From JAVXAG01 sp036660615 (lineage in GTDB: Bacteria; Bacillota; Clostridia; Peptostreptococcales; Anaerovoracaceae): a DNA stretch of 11,917 nucleotides. The position numbers and the translations under genes are program-made. Every line of letters starts with the position of its first letter. Within the stretch, counting starts at the first letter, position 1. The DNA lies in contig JAVXAG010000056.1 of assembly GCA_036660615.1 (NCBI GenBank), forward strand, positions 1 to 11,917, given 5' to 3'. Positions 1-7,954 of the stretch are shown one piece after another. Under the pieces are notes generated by a model. It searched no databases and was not told the DNA's origin. It was given only the letters and a program-made list of their open reading frames with translations.

Positions 1-43
1 AACATTGCACAAATTTTTAGTGTAAAATAGTAGGAGATAGGGA

Positions 44-448
44 ATGAAACATTTGGAAGTTGCTGGAGCAATATTGATAAAAGATGGTAAAATATTGTGT
101 GCAAAACGTGGAAATGGCATATATGAATATACATCACAAAAATACGAATTTCCTGGAGGAAAACTTGAAGGTAGTGAAAGCCCAAAAGAAGCATTACATA
201 GAGAGTTAATTGAAGAAATGGATTTAAATATAGACATAGATAATATGGAACTGTTTTATATTGTCGAGCATCAATACCCGGATTTTTTCATAAAAATGCA
301 TTGTTTTATCTCAGAAATAACAGATGAAAAAATTAACTTAAAAGAGCATTTGGATATGCAGTGGAAAACCACTGATGATATTTTGGACTTGGATTGGGCT
401 GCTGCTGATTTTCCAGTAGTTGAAGCACTTGTGAATAGAGGAATTTGA
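44..448 (+). CDS. Nudix hydrolase (MutT-like NTP pyrophosphohydrolase)
   Basis: Nudix enzymes hydrolyse a nucleoside diphosphate linked to another moiety, often oxidised or non-canonical (d)NTPs in the cytosol. The Nudix box is visible at residues 39-61: Gly39, Glu45, then Arg53-Glu54-Leu-Ile-Glu57-Glu58, so the metal-binding glutamates are intact. The usual glycine near the end of the box is Asp60, a substitution tolerated in many family members. At 134 residues it is a typical single-domain MutT/CTP-pyrophosphohydrolase-like protein. The ATG is preceded by a purine-rich AGGAGATAGG ribosome binding site. The stop lies 4 nt before the helicase gene, whose ribosome binding site falls inside this gene's 3' end, so the two are probably translated together. 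The substrate cannot be told from sequence. Family assignment is firm; a housekeeping 8-oxo-dGTP role is only one possibility, given its partner. Confidence 0.93.
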   Translation: MKHLEVAGAILIKDGKILCAKRGNGIYEYTSQKYEFPGGKLEGSESPKEALHRELIEEMDLNIDIDNMELFYIVEHQYPDFFIKMHCFISEITDEKINLKEHLDMQWKTTDDILDLDWAAADFPVVEALVNRGI

Positions 449-452
449 TCGA

Positions 453-3350
453 ATGAATATTAACGAACAATTAGCTAGCAGCTATGAAAATGGATTTATT
501 GATTGTAATTATAAATCTCTGGAGCGGTATAATCCAAAATTATTGATTAATGATAGTAAACGAGAAACTAAGGTACTCACAAGTATTATTAATGAGTTAA
601 GAACTTGTGAAGAGTTCTATTTTTCAGTTGCGTTTATAACCGAAAGCGGAATTCAATCACTATTAAATACATTAGATGATATTACTTCCCGAGGGATAAA
701 AGGTAAAATCGTGACTTCTCAATACCAAAATTTTACTCAACCCAAAGCCCTAAGAAGATTACTGAAATATGACAACATACAACTTAGAATAGTAACAGAA
801 GAAAACTTCCATGCAAAAGGATATATATTTAAGCATAGTGATAACTATTCTTTTATCATTGGCAGCAGTAATTTGACACAAAATGCCCTAAGTTATAATA
901 AAGAATGGAATCTCAAACTTAGTTCATTGGAGAATGGTTCTGTAATGAAGAATATTCTAAGAGAATATGAGTATACTTTTGATAATGCCATAAAAGTTAC
1001 GGATGATTGGATAGATCAATATGATAAAATCTATAGAGCCATAGGAAGAGCACGCAATTCGTTTGATAGTGAAAAAGAAAATATACAGTCTACATCAATG
1101 ATAAAAATTTATCCAAATAAAATGCAGACAGAGGCATTAAGGCATCTGGAAGCTATTAGAAAAGAAGGAAAAAACAAAGCATTGATTATTTCAGCCACAG
1201 GTACTGGTAAAACATACCTATCAGCATTTGATGTTGCAAAATTTCAGCCCAAGAAGTTTCTCTTTGTTGTTCATAGAGAAAATATTTTGAATGCTGCAAT
1301 GCAGAGTTTTAAAAAAGTATTAGGCTATGATATTAATGCAGGGATTCTTTCAGGTAACCAGAAAAACTATAATTGCGACTATACCTTTGCTACAATTCAA
1401 ACTATTTCTAAAGAAAATATCATGAAAAAATTTAATGAAAATCACTTTGACTATATAGTTATTGATGAAGTTCATAGAGCGGGCGGAGAAACATATATAC
1501 AATTATTGGATTACTTCAAACCCCAATTTCTTCTTGGAATGACATCAACGCCAGAAAGAACAGATGGATACGATGTATTTAATCTTTTTGATCATAATAT
1601 TGCATATGAAATAAGACTAAATCAGGCATTAGAAGAAAGAATGCTTGCACCGTTCCATTACTTTGGTATAACCGATCTTGTTGTCAATGGTGAAATGATT
1701 AGTGATAATACAATTTTTAGCAGATTAATATGCAATGAAAGAGTTGATCGAATAATTGATGCGGTAGAGCATTATAATTATTACGGTGAACGTGTAAAAG
1801 GTTTAATATTTTGTAGCAGAGTGGATGAGGCCAAGGAACTATCAAAAAAATTAAATGAAAGAGGCTATTTAACTGTTGCGCTTTCTGGAGAAAATACAGA
1901 AGAACAAAGAGAAATTGCCATTAGAAAATTGGAACAAACGCCTAGAAATGATGGGCTTGATTATATCTTAACAGTAGATATTTTTAATGAAGGCATTGAC
2001 ATTCCAGAGGTAAATCAACTTGTGATGCTTAGACCAACTCAATCATCAATAGTCTTTGTACAACAATTGGGCAGAGGGCTTAGAAAAGTGCTCAATAAAG
2101 AATACCTTACAGTTATTGATTTTGTTGGAAACTATGCAAACAATTACATGGTACCCATTGCACTATATGGAGATAGATCCTATAATAAAGATACACTTAT
2201 TAAACTCATGAATAGTGGAAGTACAGTTATATCGGGTTGCTCTACAGTGAATTTTGACCAAATTACTAAAGAAAATATATATAAATCCATTAGCAATACA
2301 AATTTATCCACCCAAAAAGACTTGAAAAAAGATTATAATTTAATGAAATATAGATTAGGAAGGACCCCAATGATGATTGATTTCTTTCAACAAGGAGCTA
2401 GAGATCCATATTCATTTATAAGTTATAGTAAAGGTTCATATTATGATTTTGCACGAAAAGTTGATCCGGAGAAACACCCTGCTATGAGTCAAGCAAAAGA
2501 AAAATTGCTAGCATTCTATTCTAGGGAGATATTAAACGTCAAAAGACTAGATGAAATAATTCTTTTAGGACTTCTAAAGGTAAACGGTACCGTCAAGCTT
2601 GATGAATTTAATGCAATAATAAAACAACATATTGGTGAAGAAATTAACAGAAACACATTAGATTCTGTAATAAATAACTTAAATGGAGATTTTTTAAAGG
2701 CAGATGATAAAAATAAGTATGGAGTTTTCACAAATGTTAGAGTAGTTGAGTCCAATAATCCAGTCATAATAATGGACGAGCGGTATAGAGAAACATTGTG
2801 CAGTAAACCTTTAGCAGAATATTTAAATGATATGATTTTATATGCTTACAAGAAAATCACATCAAGATATATTAAAGACAGATTTAGAACAGGCTTGCAA
2901 CTTTATGAAAAATACTCAAGAAAAGATGTTTGCAGACTGTTAAATTGGGATAAAAATGAAGAATCTACAATATACGGTTATAGAATAAAAAATGATACAT
3001 GCCCAATATTTGTTACTTATCATAAAAGTGAAGATGTTGTAGATACACAGAATTATAACGATTATTTTATAAATAGTACTTGTTTTAGTTGGATGACTCG
3101 AAGCAATGTAAACATCAACTCGAAGGAAGTAAATGCCATTAGAAATTATGATAAAGAACCACTTAGAATCTTACTATTTATTAAGAAAAATGACGGGGAA
3201 GGATCAGACTTTTATTATATGGGAGATATGGAACCAATTGATTTTATAGAGACAACCCTAAAAAACAAACCTATTGTTAACATAGTATTCAGATTAAAAG
3301 ACGAAGTAGATGAAAGTTTATACAACTATTTTGAAGGAGAAATTAAATGA
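453..3350 (+). CDS. PLD-like / SF2 DEAD-DEAH helicase / DUF3427 protein
   Basis: This is a 965-residue multidomain protein expected to use ATP to move on or remodel nucleic acid. Residues about 40-180 resemble a phospholipase D-like nuclease domain: His120-x-Lys122 followed by GSSN at 137-140, as in restriction-enzyme PLD folds. The Asp of a classical HKD motif is not visible at the expected position. Residues about 218-400 form RecA-like domain 1: Walker A SATGTGKT (247-254), DEVH (338-341) and TSTPER (364-369). Residues about 430-570 form domain 2, with motif VI QQLGRGLRK (537-545). The remaining roughly 390 residues match the position and length of DUF3427, which commonly follows this helicase type; I infer that domain from architecture, not from a clear motif. 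The stop overlaps the next start (ATGA). Whether the PLD domain cuts DNA or RNA, and whether the protein is defensive, is inference. Confidence 0.92.
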   Translation: MNINEQLASSYENGFIDCNYKSLERYNPKLLINDSKRETKVLTSIINELRTCEEFYFSVAFITESGIQSLLNTLDDITSRGIKGKIVTSQYQNFTQPKALRRLLKYDNIQLRIVTEENFHAKGYIFKHSDNYSFIIGSSNLTQNALSYNKEWNLKLSSLENGSVMKNILREYEYTFDNAIKVTDDWIDQYDKIYRAIGRARNSFDSEKENIQSTSMIKIYPNKMQTEALRHLEAIRKEGKNKALIISATGTGKTYLSAFDVAKFQPKKFLFVVHRENILNAAMQSFKKVLGYDINAGILSGNQKNYNCDYTFATIQTISKENIMKKFNENHFDYIVIDEVHRAGGETYIQLLDYFKPQFLLGMTSTPERTDGYDVFNLFDHNIAYEIRLNQALEERMLAPFHYFGITDLVVNGEMISDNTIFSRLICNERVDRIIDAVEHYNYYGERVKGLIFCSRVDEAKELSKKLNERGYLTVALSGENTEEQREIAIRKLEQTPRNDGLDYILTVDIFNEGIDIPEVNQLVMLRPTQSSIVFVQQLGRGLRKVLNKEYLTVIDFVGNYANNYMVPIALYGDRSYNKDTLIKLMNSGSTVISGCSTVNFDQITKENIYKSISNTNLSTQKDLKKDYNLMKYRLGRTPMMIDFFQQGARDPYSFISYSKGSYYDFARKVDPEKHPAMSQAKEKLLAFYSREILNVKRLDEIILLGLLKVNGTVKLDEFNAIIKQHIGEEINRNTLDSVINNLNGDFLKADDKNKYGVFTNVRVVESNNPVIIMDERYRETLCSKPLAEYLNDMILYAYKKITSRYIKDRFRTGLQLYEKYSRKDVCRLLNWDKNEESTIYGYRIKNDTCPIFVTYHKSEDVVDTQNYNDYFINSTCFSWMTRSNVNINSKEVNAIRNYDKEPLRILLFIKKNDGEGSDFYYMGDMEPIDFIETTLKNKPIVNIVFRLKDEVDESLYNYFEGEIK

Positions 3351-3733
3351 TAAAAGCATACTTAACAGCAATCCCATCTTTGTACGAAGGCGAAGACGTA
3401 GAAGTACGTTACAGTTTATTCAGAGATGACCAACATATTATTAAGGAGTCAATTTACTTAGAGTATATGAAACCAGCAATTGTAAGTCTGGTGTCATTGC
3501 TTCAGTTGTTTAAAAAGCTAGAGGCATACAAAGAAGAAGAAATCGAAATAATAATAAATGATTCTTCACTGTTTGAGGCAATAAAAGGAGCTAGTACAAC
3601 ACGCAACGGTGACGTAATAAAGATGGCCAATAAGGCAAGAAAACAACTGGACAAGTTTGATGATTTGTCATTTACCAACGTTACAAAAGACAAAATGGCA
3701 TTGGCAAATTGGAGAGAAATTTTAGAAAATTAG
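3347..3733 (+). CDS. Small protein with RNase H-like layout (function unknown)
   Basis: A 128-residue protein that I do not recognise by name. Its predicted order is two to three N-terminal beta strands, a long helix (about 42-62), a strong beta strand ending in IINDSS (68-74), a short helix, another helix (about 88-104), then a strand (FTNVTKD) and a C-terminal helix. This is the order of the RNase H fold. NDSS lines up with the TDSQ strand of RNase HI, so Asp72 would match an active-site aspartate. The first-strand Asp and the helix Glu of RNase HI are not evident, so the site looks incomplete. The ATG overlaps the helicase stop (ATGA), with GAAGGAGA just upstream inside the helicase gene. 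Tight coupling suggests it works with the helicase. The fold is my inference from pattern; that a real gene is present is well supported. Confidence 0.85.
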   Translation: MIKAYLTAIPSLYEGEDVEVRYSLFRDDQHIIKESIYLEYMKPAIVSLVSLLQLFKKLEAYKEEEIEIIINDSSLFEAIKGASTTRNGDVIKMANKARKQLDKFDDLSFTNVTKDKMALANWREILEN

Positions 3734-3757
3734 TAGGGGAATGGGGAAAAAATTAAA

Positions 3758-4747
3758 ATGGATAAGAGAAAAAAAAGAAAATCAATTAGTACAGTAGCTA
3801 TTTTAGCAGTAATAATTGGAGTCATAGTAATGACAAGTGGGTGTTCAGGGGAGAACAATCAAACAACAGACGAAAATCAAAATCGAAATGTCAAATATAA
3901 CAAAATGCTAATAAGTCCTTTGGTTAGAGAATATGCAGATACAAATCTGGATGTATACAAACTGATTTTTGATGGAGTAGAGGCATACAAAGAGACAGTC
4001 GACGTGGAAAAATTTGATTTGAATGAGAAAGATGTGGAGCGAATAGCTCTTGCAGTCCTTGACCGAAGCGAATTTGAATATCTATCAGGGATATCATTGA
4101 GTAGTGATAAGAAAAAAATTAATATCAGTTATATACCTCAATATTCCAAAGAAGAAGCAATGAAAATGAAAGAAGATTTTAGAAAACAAGTTGAAATGGT
4201 TATGACAGATATTGTAAAACCAACAGATTCAGATATTGAAGCTATTTTGCATATTTACAATTATTTGTCTAAGAATACAACATATAATCCTGACGGTCCA
4301 AATGTCGGTGCATATGGGTTACTGGTAAATAAAGAGGGAATTTGTACTGGATATGCTTATTCAATAAGATATATTCTAGACCAACTAGGGATTGAAAACC
4401 TTTTGGCGTTTTCTAATGATGAAAGTCACGTTTGGAACATTGTGAAAATAAAAGACAAGTTTTATCACATAGATGCAACGTGGGAAAACATTAGAGATCT
4501 AAATACCCCTACACTAAATCAATTTGGACAGGACGACGAGAATAGAAAAAACGTCACTGGTTTTGATGGGTGGTATACAAAAGTAAACACCAATCAAGAA
4601 AAGAGCAAAGCACCAAAGTGCGATGATGATTTTTTCAAAGTTCTAACAGATACAAAGTCAGCAGAAGTGAAATTTGATGATAAAAAAATTATATATACAG
4701 ATAGCAATGATAAAAAAGGAACGTTGGATATTTCCAAATTCTATTAA
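3758..4747 (+). CDS. Transglutaminase-like domain lipoprotein
   Basis: An exported protein of 329 residues. The N-terminus has a basic stretch (MDKRKKRK), a hydrophobic core (about 12-25) and a lipobox-like TSGC with Cys29. It is therefore probably cut by signal peptidase II and lipid-anchored on the outer face of the membrane, although Thr at -3 is less usual than Leu. A low-complexity linker follows. The C-terminal half carries a transglutaminase/protease-like core: Cys196 in GICTGYA, His224 in ESHVWN and Asp239 in HIDATW, in the order and spacing of the papain-like triad. Such domains act as peptidases, cross-linkers or cell-wall-associated enzymes in Firmicutes; the substrate is unknown. 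It lies 24 nt after the small RNase H-like gene, with a purine-rich GGGGAATGGGGA ahead of the ATG. It sits in the same run of genes, but its extracellular location argues against a direct role with the helicase. Confidence 0.9.
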   Translation: MDKRKKRKSISTVAILAVIIGVIVMTSGCSGENNQTTDENQNRNVKYNKMLISPLVREYADTNLDVYKLIFDGVEAYKETVDVEKFDLNEKDVERIALAVLDRSEFEYLSGISLSSDKKKINISYIPQYSKEEAMKMKEDFRKQVEMVMTDIVKPTDSDIEAILHIYNYLSKNTTYNPDGPNVGAYGLLVNKEGICTGYAYSIRYILDQLGIENLLAFSNDESHVWNIVKIKDKFYHIDATWENIRDLNTPTLNQFGQDDENRKNVTGFDGWYTKVNTNQEKSKAPKCDDDFFKVLTDTKSAEVKFDDKKIIYTDSNDKKGTLDISKFY

Positions 4748-4782
4748 TATAAAACATCATAGAAAGATAAAAGGTTATAGTT

Positions 4783-5739
4783 ATGAGAATAGAAGCAGCA
4801 TTAGATAGATTACAAGAGTTAGACACTTTGGCAGAGAAAATAAGAGAAATGAAACCTTGGGATTATTTGGATTCATCAAATTTGATTTTTATCATTCCAG
4901 AGGACAGAGAAAAAGCCGTACTTTGTAGTATTGAAGGCAAACAGGGAGAGGCAAAAGGGATATCTTCTTACATTGGGATAGAAGGCATAAAGGATTACGA
5001 TATGGTTTCAACGGTAAAAGATACACAGTTGAATCCAAAATATGTTGAATTTGAGCAGTCAAAGTTAGCTTGCAAATTTGAAGAGATAGAAGGCAAAGAA
5101 ACTACAAAATTTCTATCATACAAAAAAAGATATTTTCCATATGATTTGGATGGAGACGAAGTAGAACAATTGATAAAAATATACACTCAATTAATTGCAG
5201 TCCTTGATGATTATATAAGTGGTAATATAAATATCAACTTCAAAGGGAATATGTCCTTGACGAGAAAATACGACATTGATACTATGCAATGGGTTAACTG
5301 CGAGGAAAAGAGCATTATAGAAACCAGATCCTATCCATATATAGAGATAATAGATGAAGTCCTTGTTATGAGGCTAAAAAAACAACCCAAGACTATGGAT
5401 GAGTTATATATGGACTTTGCTTATTTACCAACAAAATACGAAGATCCAAAGCAGGATAGACCGATTACAAAGCTTATTTTCATAGTAATTGATAAAGACA
5501 GCGGGGAAGTTTCTGAACTCAATGTTGTGCCACAAGACACTAATGAAATTGATACGGTTTTACAGTTCTTTGTGGATTATATAATGGAAAATGGATTGTT
5601 AAAATGCGTGAGAACGAGAAATCCATGGATACATTCAACATTAGCTAATATTTGCAACTTGTGTGATGTAACGATTATGGAAGATCCTTGCGTAGCAATT
5701 GATAAAATGCTCTTTGGCGTAACAAATATAGAAGAATAA
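4783..5739 (+). CDS. DUF7309/DUF6930-like protein of unknown function
   Basis: A 318-residue, apparently cytosolic protein with no signal peptide or membrane segment. The N-terminal part (about 20-75: a KPWDYL motif, a strand with DREKAVLCSIEG, then GISSYIGIEGI) resembles the DUF7309 pattern, in which a short 'Y/C-S-I-M/E-G...Y-x-G-x-E-G' block recurs. The last roughly 45 residues (VRTRNPWIHSTLANI and what follows) resemble the DUF6930 C-terminal domain often paired with it. I recognise the pattern from memory only, so the family name is moderately sure and no biochemical role can be given. The ATG lies 35 nt after the lipoprotein gene, behind an AAAAGG ribosome binding site. It is the last gene before a strong terminator, so it probably ends the operon. 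Confidence 0.82.
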   Translation: MRIEAALDRLQELDTLAEKIREMKPWDYLDSSNLIFIIPEDREKAVLCSIEGKQGEAKGISSYIGIEGIKDYDMVSTVKDTQLNPKYVEFEQSKLACKFEEIEGKETTKFLSYKKRYFPYDLDGDEVEQLIKIYTQLIAVLDDYISGNININFKGNMSLTRKYDIDTMQWVNCEEKSIIETRSYPYIEIIDEVLVMRLKKQPKTMDELYMDFAYLPTKYEDPKQDRPITKLIFIVIDKDSGEVSELNVVPQDTNEIDTVLQFFVDYIMENGLLKCVRTRNPWIHSTLANICNLCDVTIMEDPCVAIDKMLFGVTNIEE

Positions 5740-5743
5740 ACAA

Positions 5744-5806
5744 TAAAAAAACACCTCAGCAGGCAAGATTGACAGTTAAAGTCAAGTTGTCGCTGAGGTT
5801 TTTTTG
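5744..5806. terminator. Bidirectional intrinsic terminator between convergent genes
   Basis: A perfect 8-bp outer stem, ACCTCAGC (5753-5760) with GCTGAGGT (5792-5799), encloses an inner TTGAC (5769-5773) / GTCAA (5781-5785) stem. A run of seven T follows on the + strand and a run of A precedes it, which becomes the U-tract for - strand transcripts. It lies between the end of the five-gene + strand run and the end of htpG, and should stop both. Confidence 0.9.
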
Positions 5807-5828
5807 TTTACATAATAAGTTTTATTGT

Positions 5829-7658
5829 CTATTTTATAATCAAGTCACAGATATCATTTGAGAACTCCAGTGGGTTGTCTACTGGCAAACCAGAAATCAG
5901 CAAAGCTTGGTTATATAGTAAGTTTACGTAAGTATTTAGTAATTCTTTGTCATCAGTGTTTGCAGCACGCAAAACTTCCATTATTTTATGTTGTGGATTG
6001 AATTCCAAAATTCTCTCAGCCTTTATTCCATCATTTGCAGGCATAGAATTCAGTACTTTTTCCATCTCAAGAGATAGTCCATCTTTGGCTGTCAAACATA
6101 CAGCAGTGTTTTTTAGACGAGGGGACAGTTTAACCTCTGTAACCTTATCGCCAAGTAATTCTTTTATAGAATCAAGAAGTTCTTTATTATCTTCCTGTTG
6201 TTTCTTCATTTCCTCTTGTTCTTCTTGAGTTTCTTCTATATCCATATCTTCGGCAGATACTGATTTGAACTCCTTACCATTGTAATCTCTCATTACTTGA
6301 AGAACAAATTCATCTAAATCGTCGGTTAAGTAAAGAATCTCATAGCCTTTTTCTTTGATAAGCTCAGTTTGTGGCAACATATCTATTTTTTCTATAGATT
6401 CACCAGAAGCATAGTAAATGTAATTTTGGTCAGTCGACATTTTGGCAACATATTCATCAAAAGTAATTTCTTTCTTTTCAAGTGACGAATAGAATAAAAC
6501 CAAGTCTTGCAAAGTTTCTTTGTGCAAACCATAGTTGTCATAAATTCCGTATTTTAGCTGGTTGCCAAAGTTCTTATAGAACTTTTCATATTCTTCTCTG
6601 TTATTTTTCAGTAAGTCTAATAACTCTTTCTGAATTTTCTTCTCTATATTCTTTGCAATATTTTTTAGTTGTCTATCGTGTTGTAACAACTCTCTTGATA
6701 TGTTCAAGGATAAATCTTGGGAGTCGACCAGACCTTTGACAAAATTAAAGTAGTCCGGTAACAAATCTTCGCATTTGTCCATTATCATTACGCCAGAGGA
6801 ATAGAGTTGAAGACCTTTTTCATAGTTTTTAGAGTAATAATCATAAGGAGGGTGTCCCGGTATAAATAGTAGGGCGGTGTAACTGGATACACCTTCAACA
6901 CTTGTTCTAATTACCTTTGCGGGATCAGTGTAATCCCCAAATTTGCTCTTATAATAATCATTATATTCTTCTGGTTTGACCTTGCTTTTTTGTTTCTTCC
7001 AAATTGGCTCCATAGAGTTTAAAACTTCATCACCTAGTTTTATAGGGTATCTTATGTAGTCAGAATATTTTTTAATCAAATTCTTCAAGGTATAGTCTTC
7101 CAAATATGTTTCGTACTTTTCTTCTTCAGTATCTTCTTTTATCGAAAGAATGATTTCTGTACCACTGGTTTCTTTTTCGCATTCTTCAATAGTGTATCCA
7201 TCTGCGCCTTTTGATTCCCATTTATATGCGTTGTCACTACCGAAAGCTTTAGTAATTACCGTAACATCATCACTGACCATAAAGGCTGAATAGAATCCAA
7301 CACCAAATTGACCGATAATATCAACATCTTTCTTTTTCTCCTGTTCTAGTTTAAAATCAAGGCTTCCGCTTCTAGCAATGGTCCCTAGGTTGCTTTCAAG
7401 ATCCTCTCTACTCATACCAATACCGTTATCAGAAAGAGTAATGGTTCTTGCCTCTTTATCAATAGATAGATTAATAGTAAATGAAGAACGTTTTATTCCG
7501 GTTTCTTCAGATTCAAGGCTTTGGTAATATAATTTGTCCAAAGCGTCACTTGCGTTTGAAATCAACTCTCTTAGGAATATCTCCTTATGTGTGTAAATGG
7601 AGTTGATCATTAAGTCTAATAACTTTTTAGACTCTGCTTTAAATTGTTTTTTTGCCAT
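5829..7658 (-). CDS. htpG: Molecular chaperone HtpG (bacterial Hsp90)
   Basis: An ATP-dependent dimeric cytosolic chaperone that remodels client proteins with the DnaK system. At 609 residues it is close to the usual 600-630. The N-terminal GHKL ATPase domain shows ELISNASDALDK (31-42, with catalytic Glu31 and Asn35), DNGIGM (77-82), GTIARSGS (92-99) and GQFGVGFYSAF (116-126). The middle domain includes an intact NISRELLQ segment that matches the conserved arginine loop. An acidic, Gln-rich EETQEEQEE stretch precedes the C-terminal dimerisation domain. The start is firm: GGAGG (7666-7670 read on the - strand) sits 7 nt before the ATG. The gene is monocistronic, with its own promoter and a CIRCE operator upstream and the shared bidirectional terminator downstream. 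No truncation or frameshift is seen. Confidence 0.99.
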   Translation of the reverse strand: MAKKQFKAESKKLLDLMINSIYTHKEIFLRELISNASDALDKLYYQSLESEETGIKRSSFTINLSIDKEARTITLSDNGIGMSREDLESNLGTIARSGSLDFKLEQEKKKDVDIIGQFGVGFYSAFMVSDDVTVITKAFGSDNAYKWESKGADGYTIEECEKETSGTEIILSIKEDTEEEKYETYLEDYTLKNLIKKYSDYIRYPIKLGDEVLNSMEPIWKKQKSKVKPEEYNDYYKSKFGDYTDPAKVIRTSVEGVSSYTALLFIPGHPPYDYYSKNYEKGLQLYSSGVMIMDKCEDLLPDYFNFVKGLVDSQDLSLNISRELLQHDRQLKNIAKNIEKKIQKELLDLLKNNREEYEKFYKNFGNQLKYGIYDNYGLHKETLQDLVLFYSSLEKKEITFDEYVAKMSTDQNYIYYASGESIEKIDMLPQTELIKEKGYEILYLTDDLDEFVLQVMRDYNGKEFKSVSAEDMDIEETQEEQEEMKKQQEDNKELLDSIKELLGDKVTEVKLSPRLKNTAVCLTAKDGLSLEMEKVLNSMPANDGIKAERILEFNPQHKIMEVLRAANTDDKELLNTYVNLLYNQALLISGLPVDNPLEFSNDICDLIIK

Positions 7659-7705
7659 AATTTTTCCTCCATGAAATAATATGTAAATTTATTTTCGTAC
7701 GGTTG

Positions 7706-7732
7706 TTAGCACTCGCAATCGTTGAGTGCTAA
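7706..7732. promoter_or_regulatory. CIRCE operator (HrcA binding site) of htpG
   Basis: TTAGCACTC (7706-7714), 9 nt, then GAGTGCTAA (7724-7732): a perfect match to the CIRCE consensus, with full inverted symmetry. It begins 5 nt downstream of the proposed -10 of htpG, so the transcript start falls in the operator. By established knowledge of CIRCE, HrcA should repress htpG and release it on heat or unfolded-protein stress. Confidence 0.97.
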
Positions 7733-7736
7733 ATAT

Positions 7737-7764
7737 AGTTTAACCCATTTCTGAGAAAAGTCAA
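7737..7764 (-). promoter_or_regulatory. Sigma-A-like promoter of htpG
   Basis: Read on the - strand: -35 TTGACT (7764-7759, 5 of 6 to consensus), a 16-nt spacer, and -10 TAAACT (7742-7737, 4 of 6). The start site would fall in the upstream half of the CIRCE, the usual arrangement for HrcA control, and leaves a leader of about 70 nt before the htpG ATG. The -10 is weak; TATATT a few bases further downstream would need a spacer of 21 nt, which is too long. Confidence 0.65.
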
Positions 7765-7820
7765 TAGAAAAACAAAATTTTTTTTATATTAAAATTTTTT
7801 GTTTTATAGATTAAAAAAAA
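7765..7820. other. Very AT-rich tract beside DnaA boxes (possible unwinding region)
   Basis: These 56 bases are almost wholly A and T, with long T and A runs (for example seven or more T near 7780, and eight A just before 7821). They directly abut a consensus DnaA box at 7821. No gene or terminator hairpin is seen here. Such tracts occur next to DnaA-box arrays as DNA-unwinding elements, but also as UP-element-like sequence upstream of promoters; htpG's -35 lies right at its left edge. Confidence 0.45.
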
Positions 7821-7865
7821 TGTGGATAACTAGTATATTGACAAATGGATAAAAACTTGTCTAAG

Positions 7866-7894
7866 TTGCAAATAAAGGGTTATAGAATTATAAG
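7866..7894 (+). promoter_or_regulatory. Candidate promoter for the MBL-fold nuclease gene
   Basis: TTGCAA (7866-7871), a 17-nt spacer, then TATAAG (7889-7894). The -10 is 5 of 6 to consensus and the -35 is 4 of 6. The -10 is directly followed by the DnaA box at 7895-7903, so the start site would lie in the left arm of the inverted repeat. A protein bound there should block transcription. It would give a leader of about 170 nt to the TTG at 8075. An isolated TATAAT at 8000-8005 lacks a well-placed -35. Confidence 0.45.
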
Positions 7895-7954
7895 TTATGC
7901 ACATACCCATATGGATAAGATTGTATACAATCTAGGGAATTATGTGCATAACTT
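7892..7954. repeat. 14-bp perfect inverted repeat around a 16-bp palindrome
   Basis: The left arm AAGTTATGCACATA (7892-7905) is the exact reverse complement of the right arm TATGTGCATAACTT (7941-7954), and each arm contains a consensus DnaA box. Between them, AGATTGTATACAATCT (7918-7933) is a perfect 16-bp palindrome. Smaller inverted repeats follow: CCCTA-AAAA-TAGGG (7963-7976) and GTTGT-GG-ACAAC (7985-7996). There is no T-run after any of them, so they do not look like terminators; protein-binding operators or origin structure are more likely. Confidence 0.85.
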
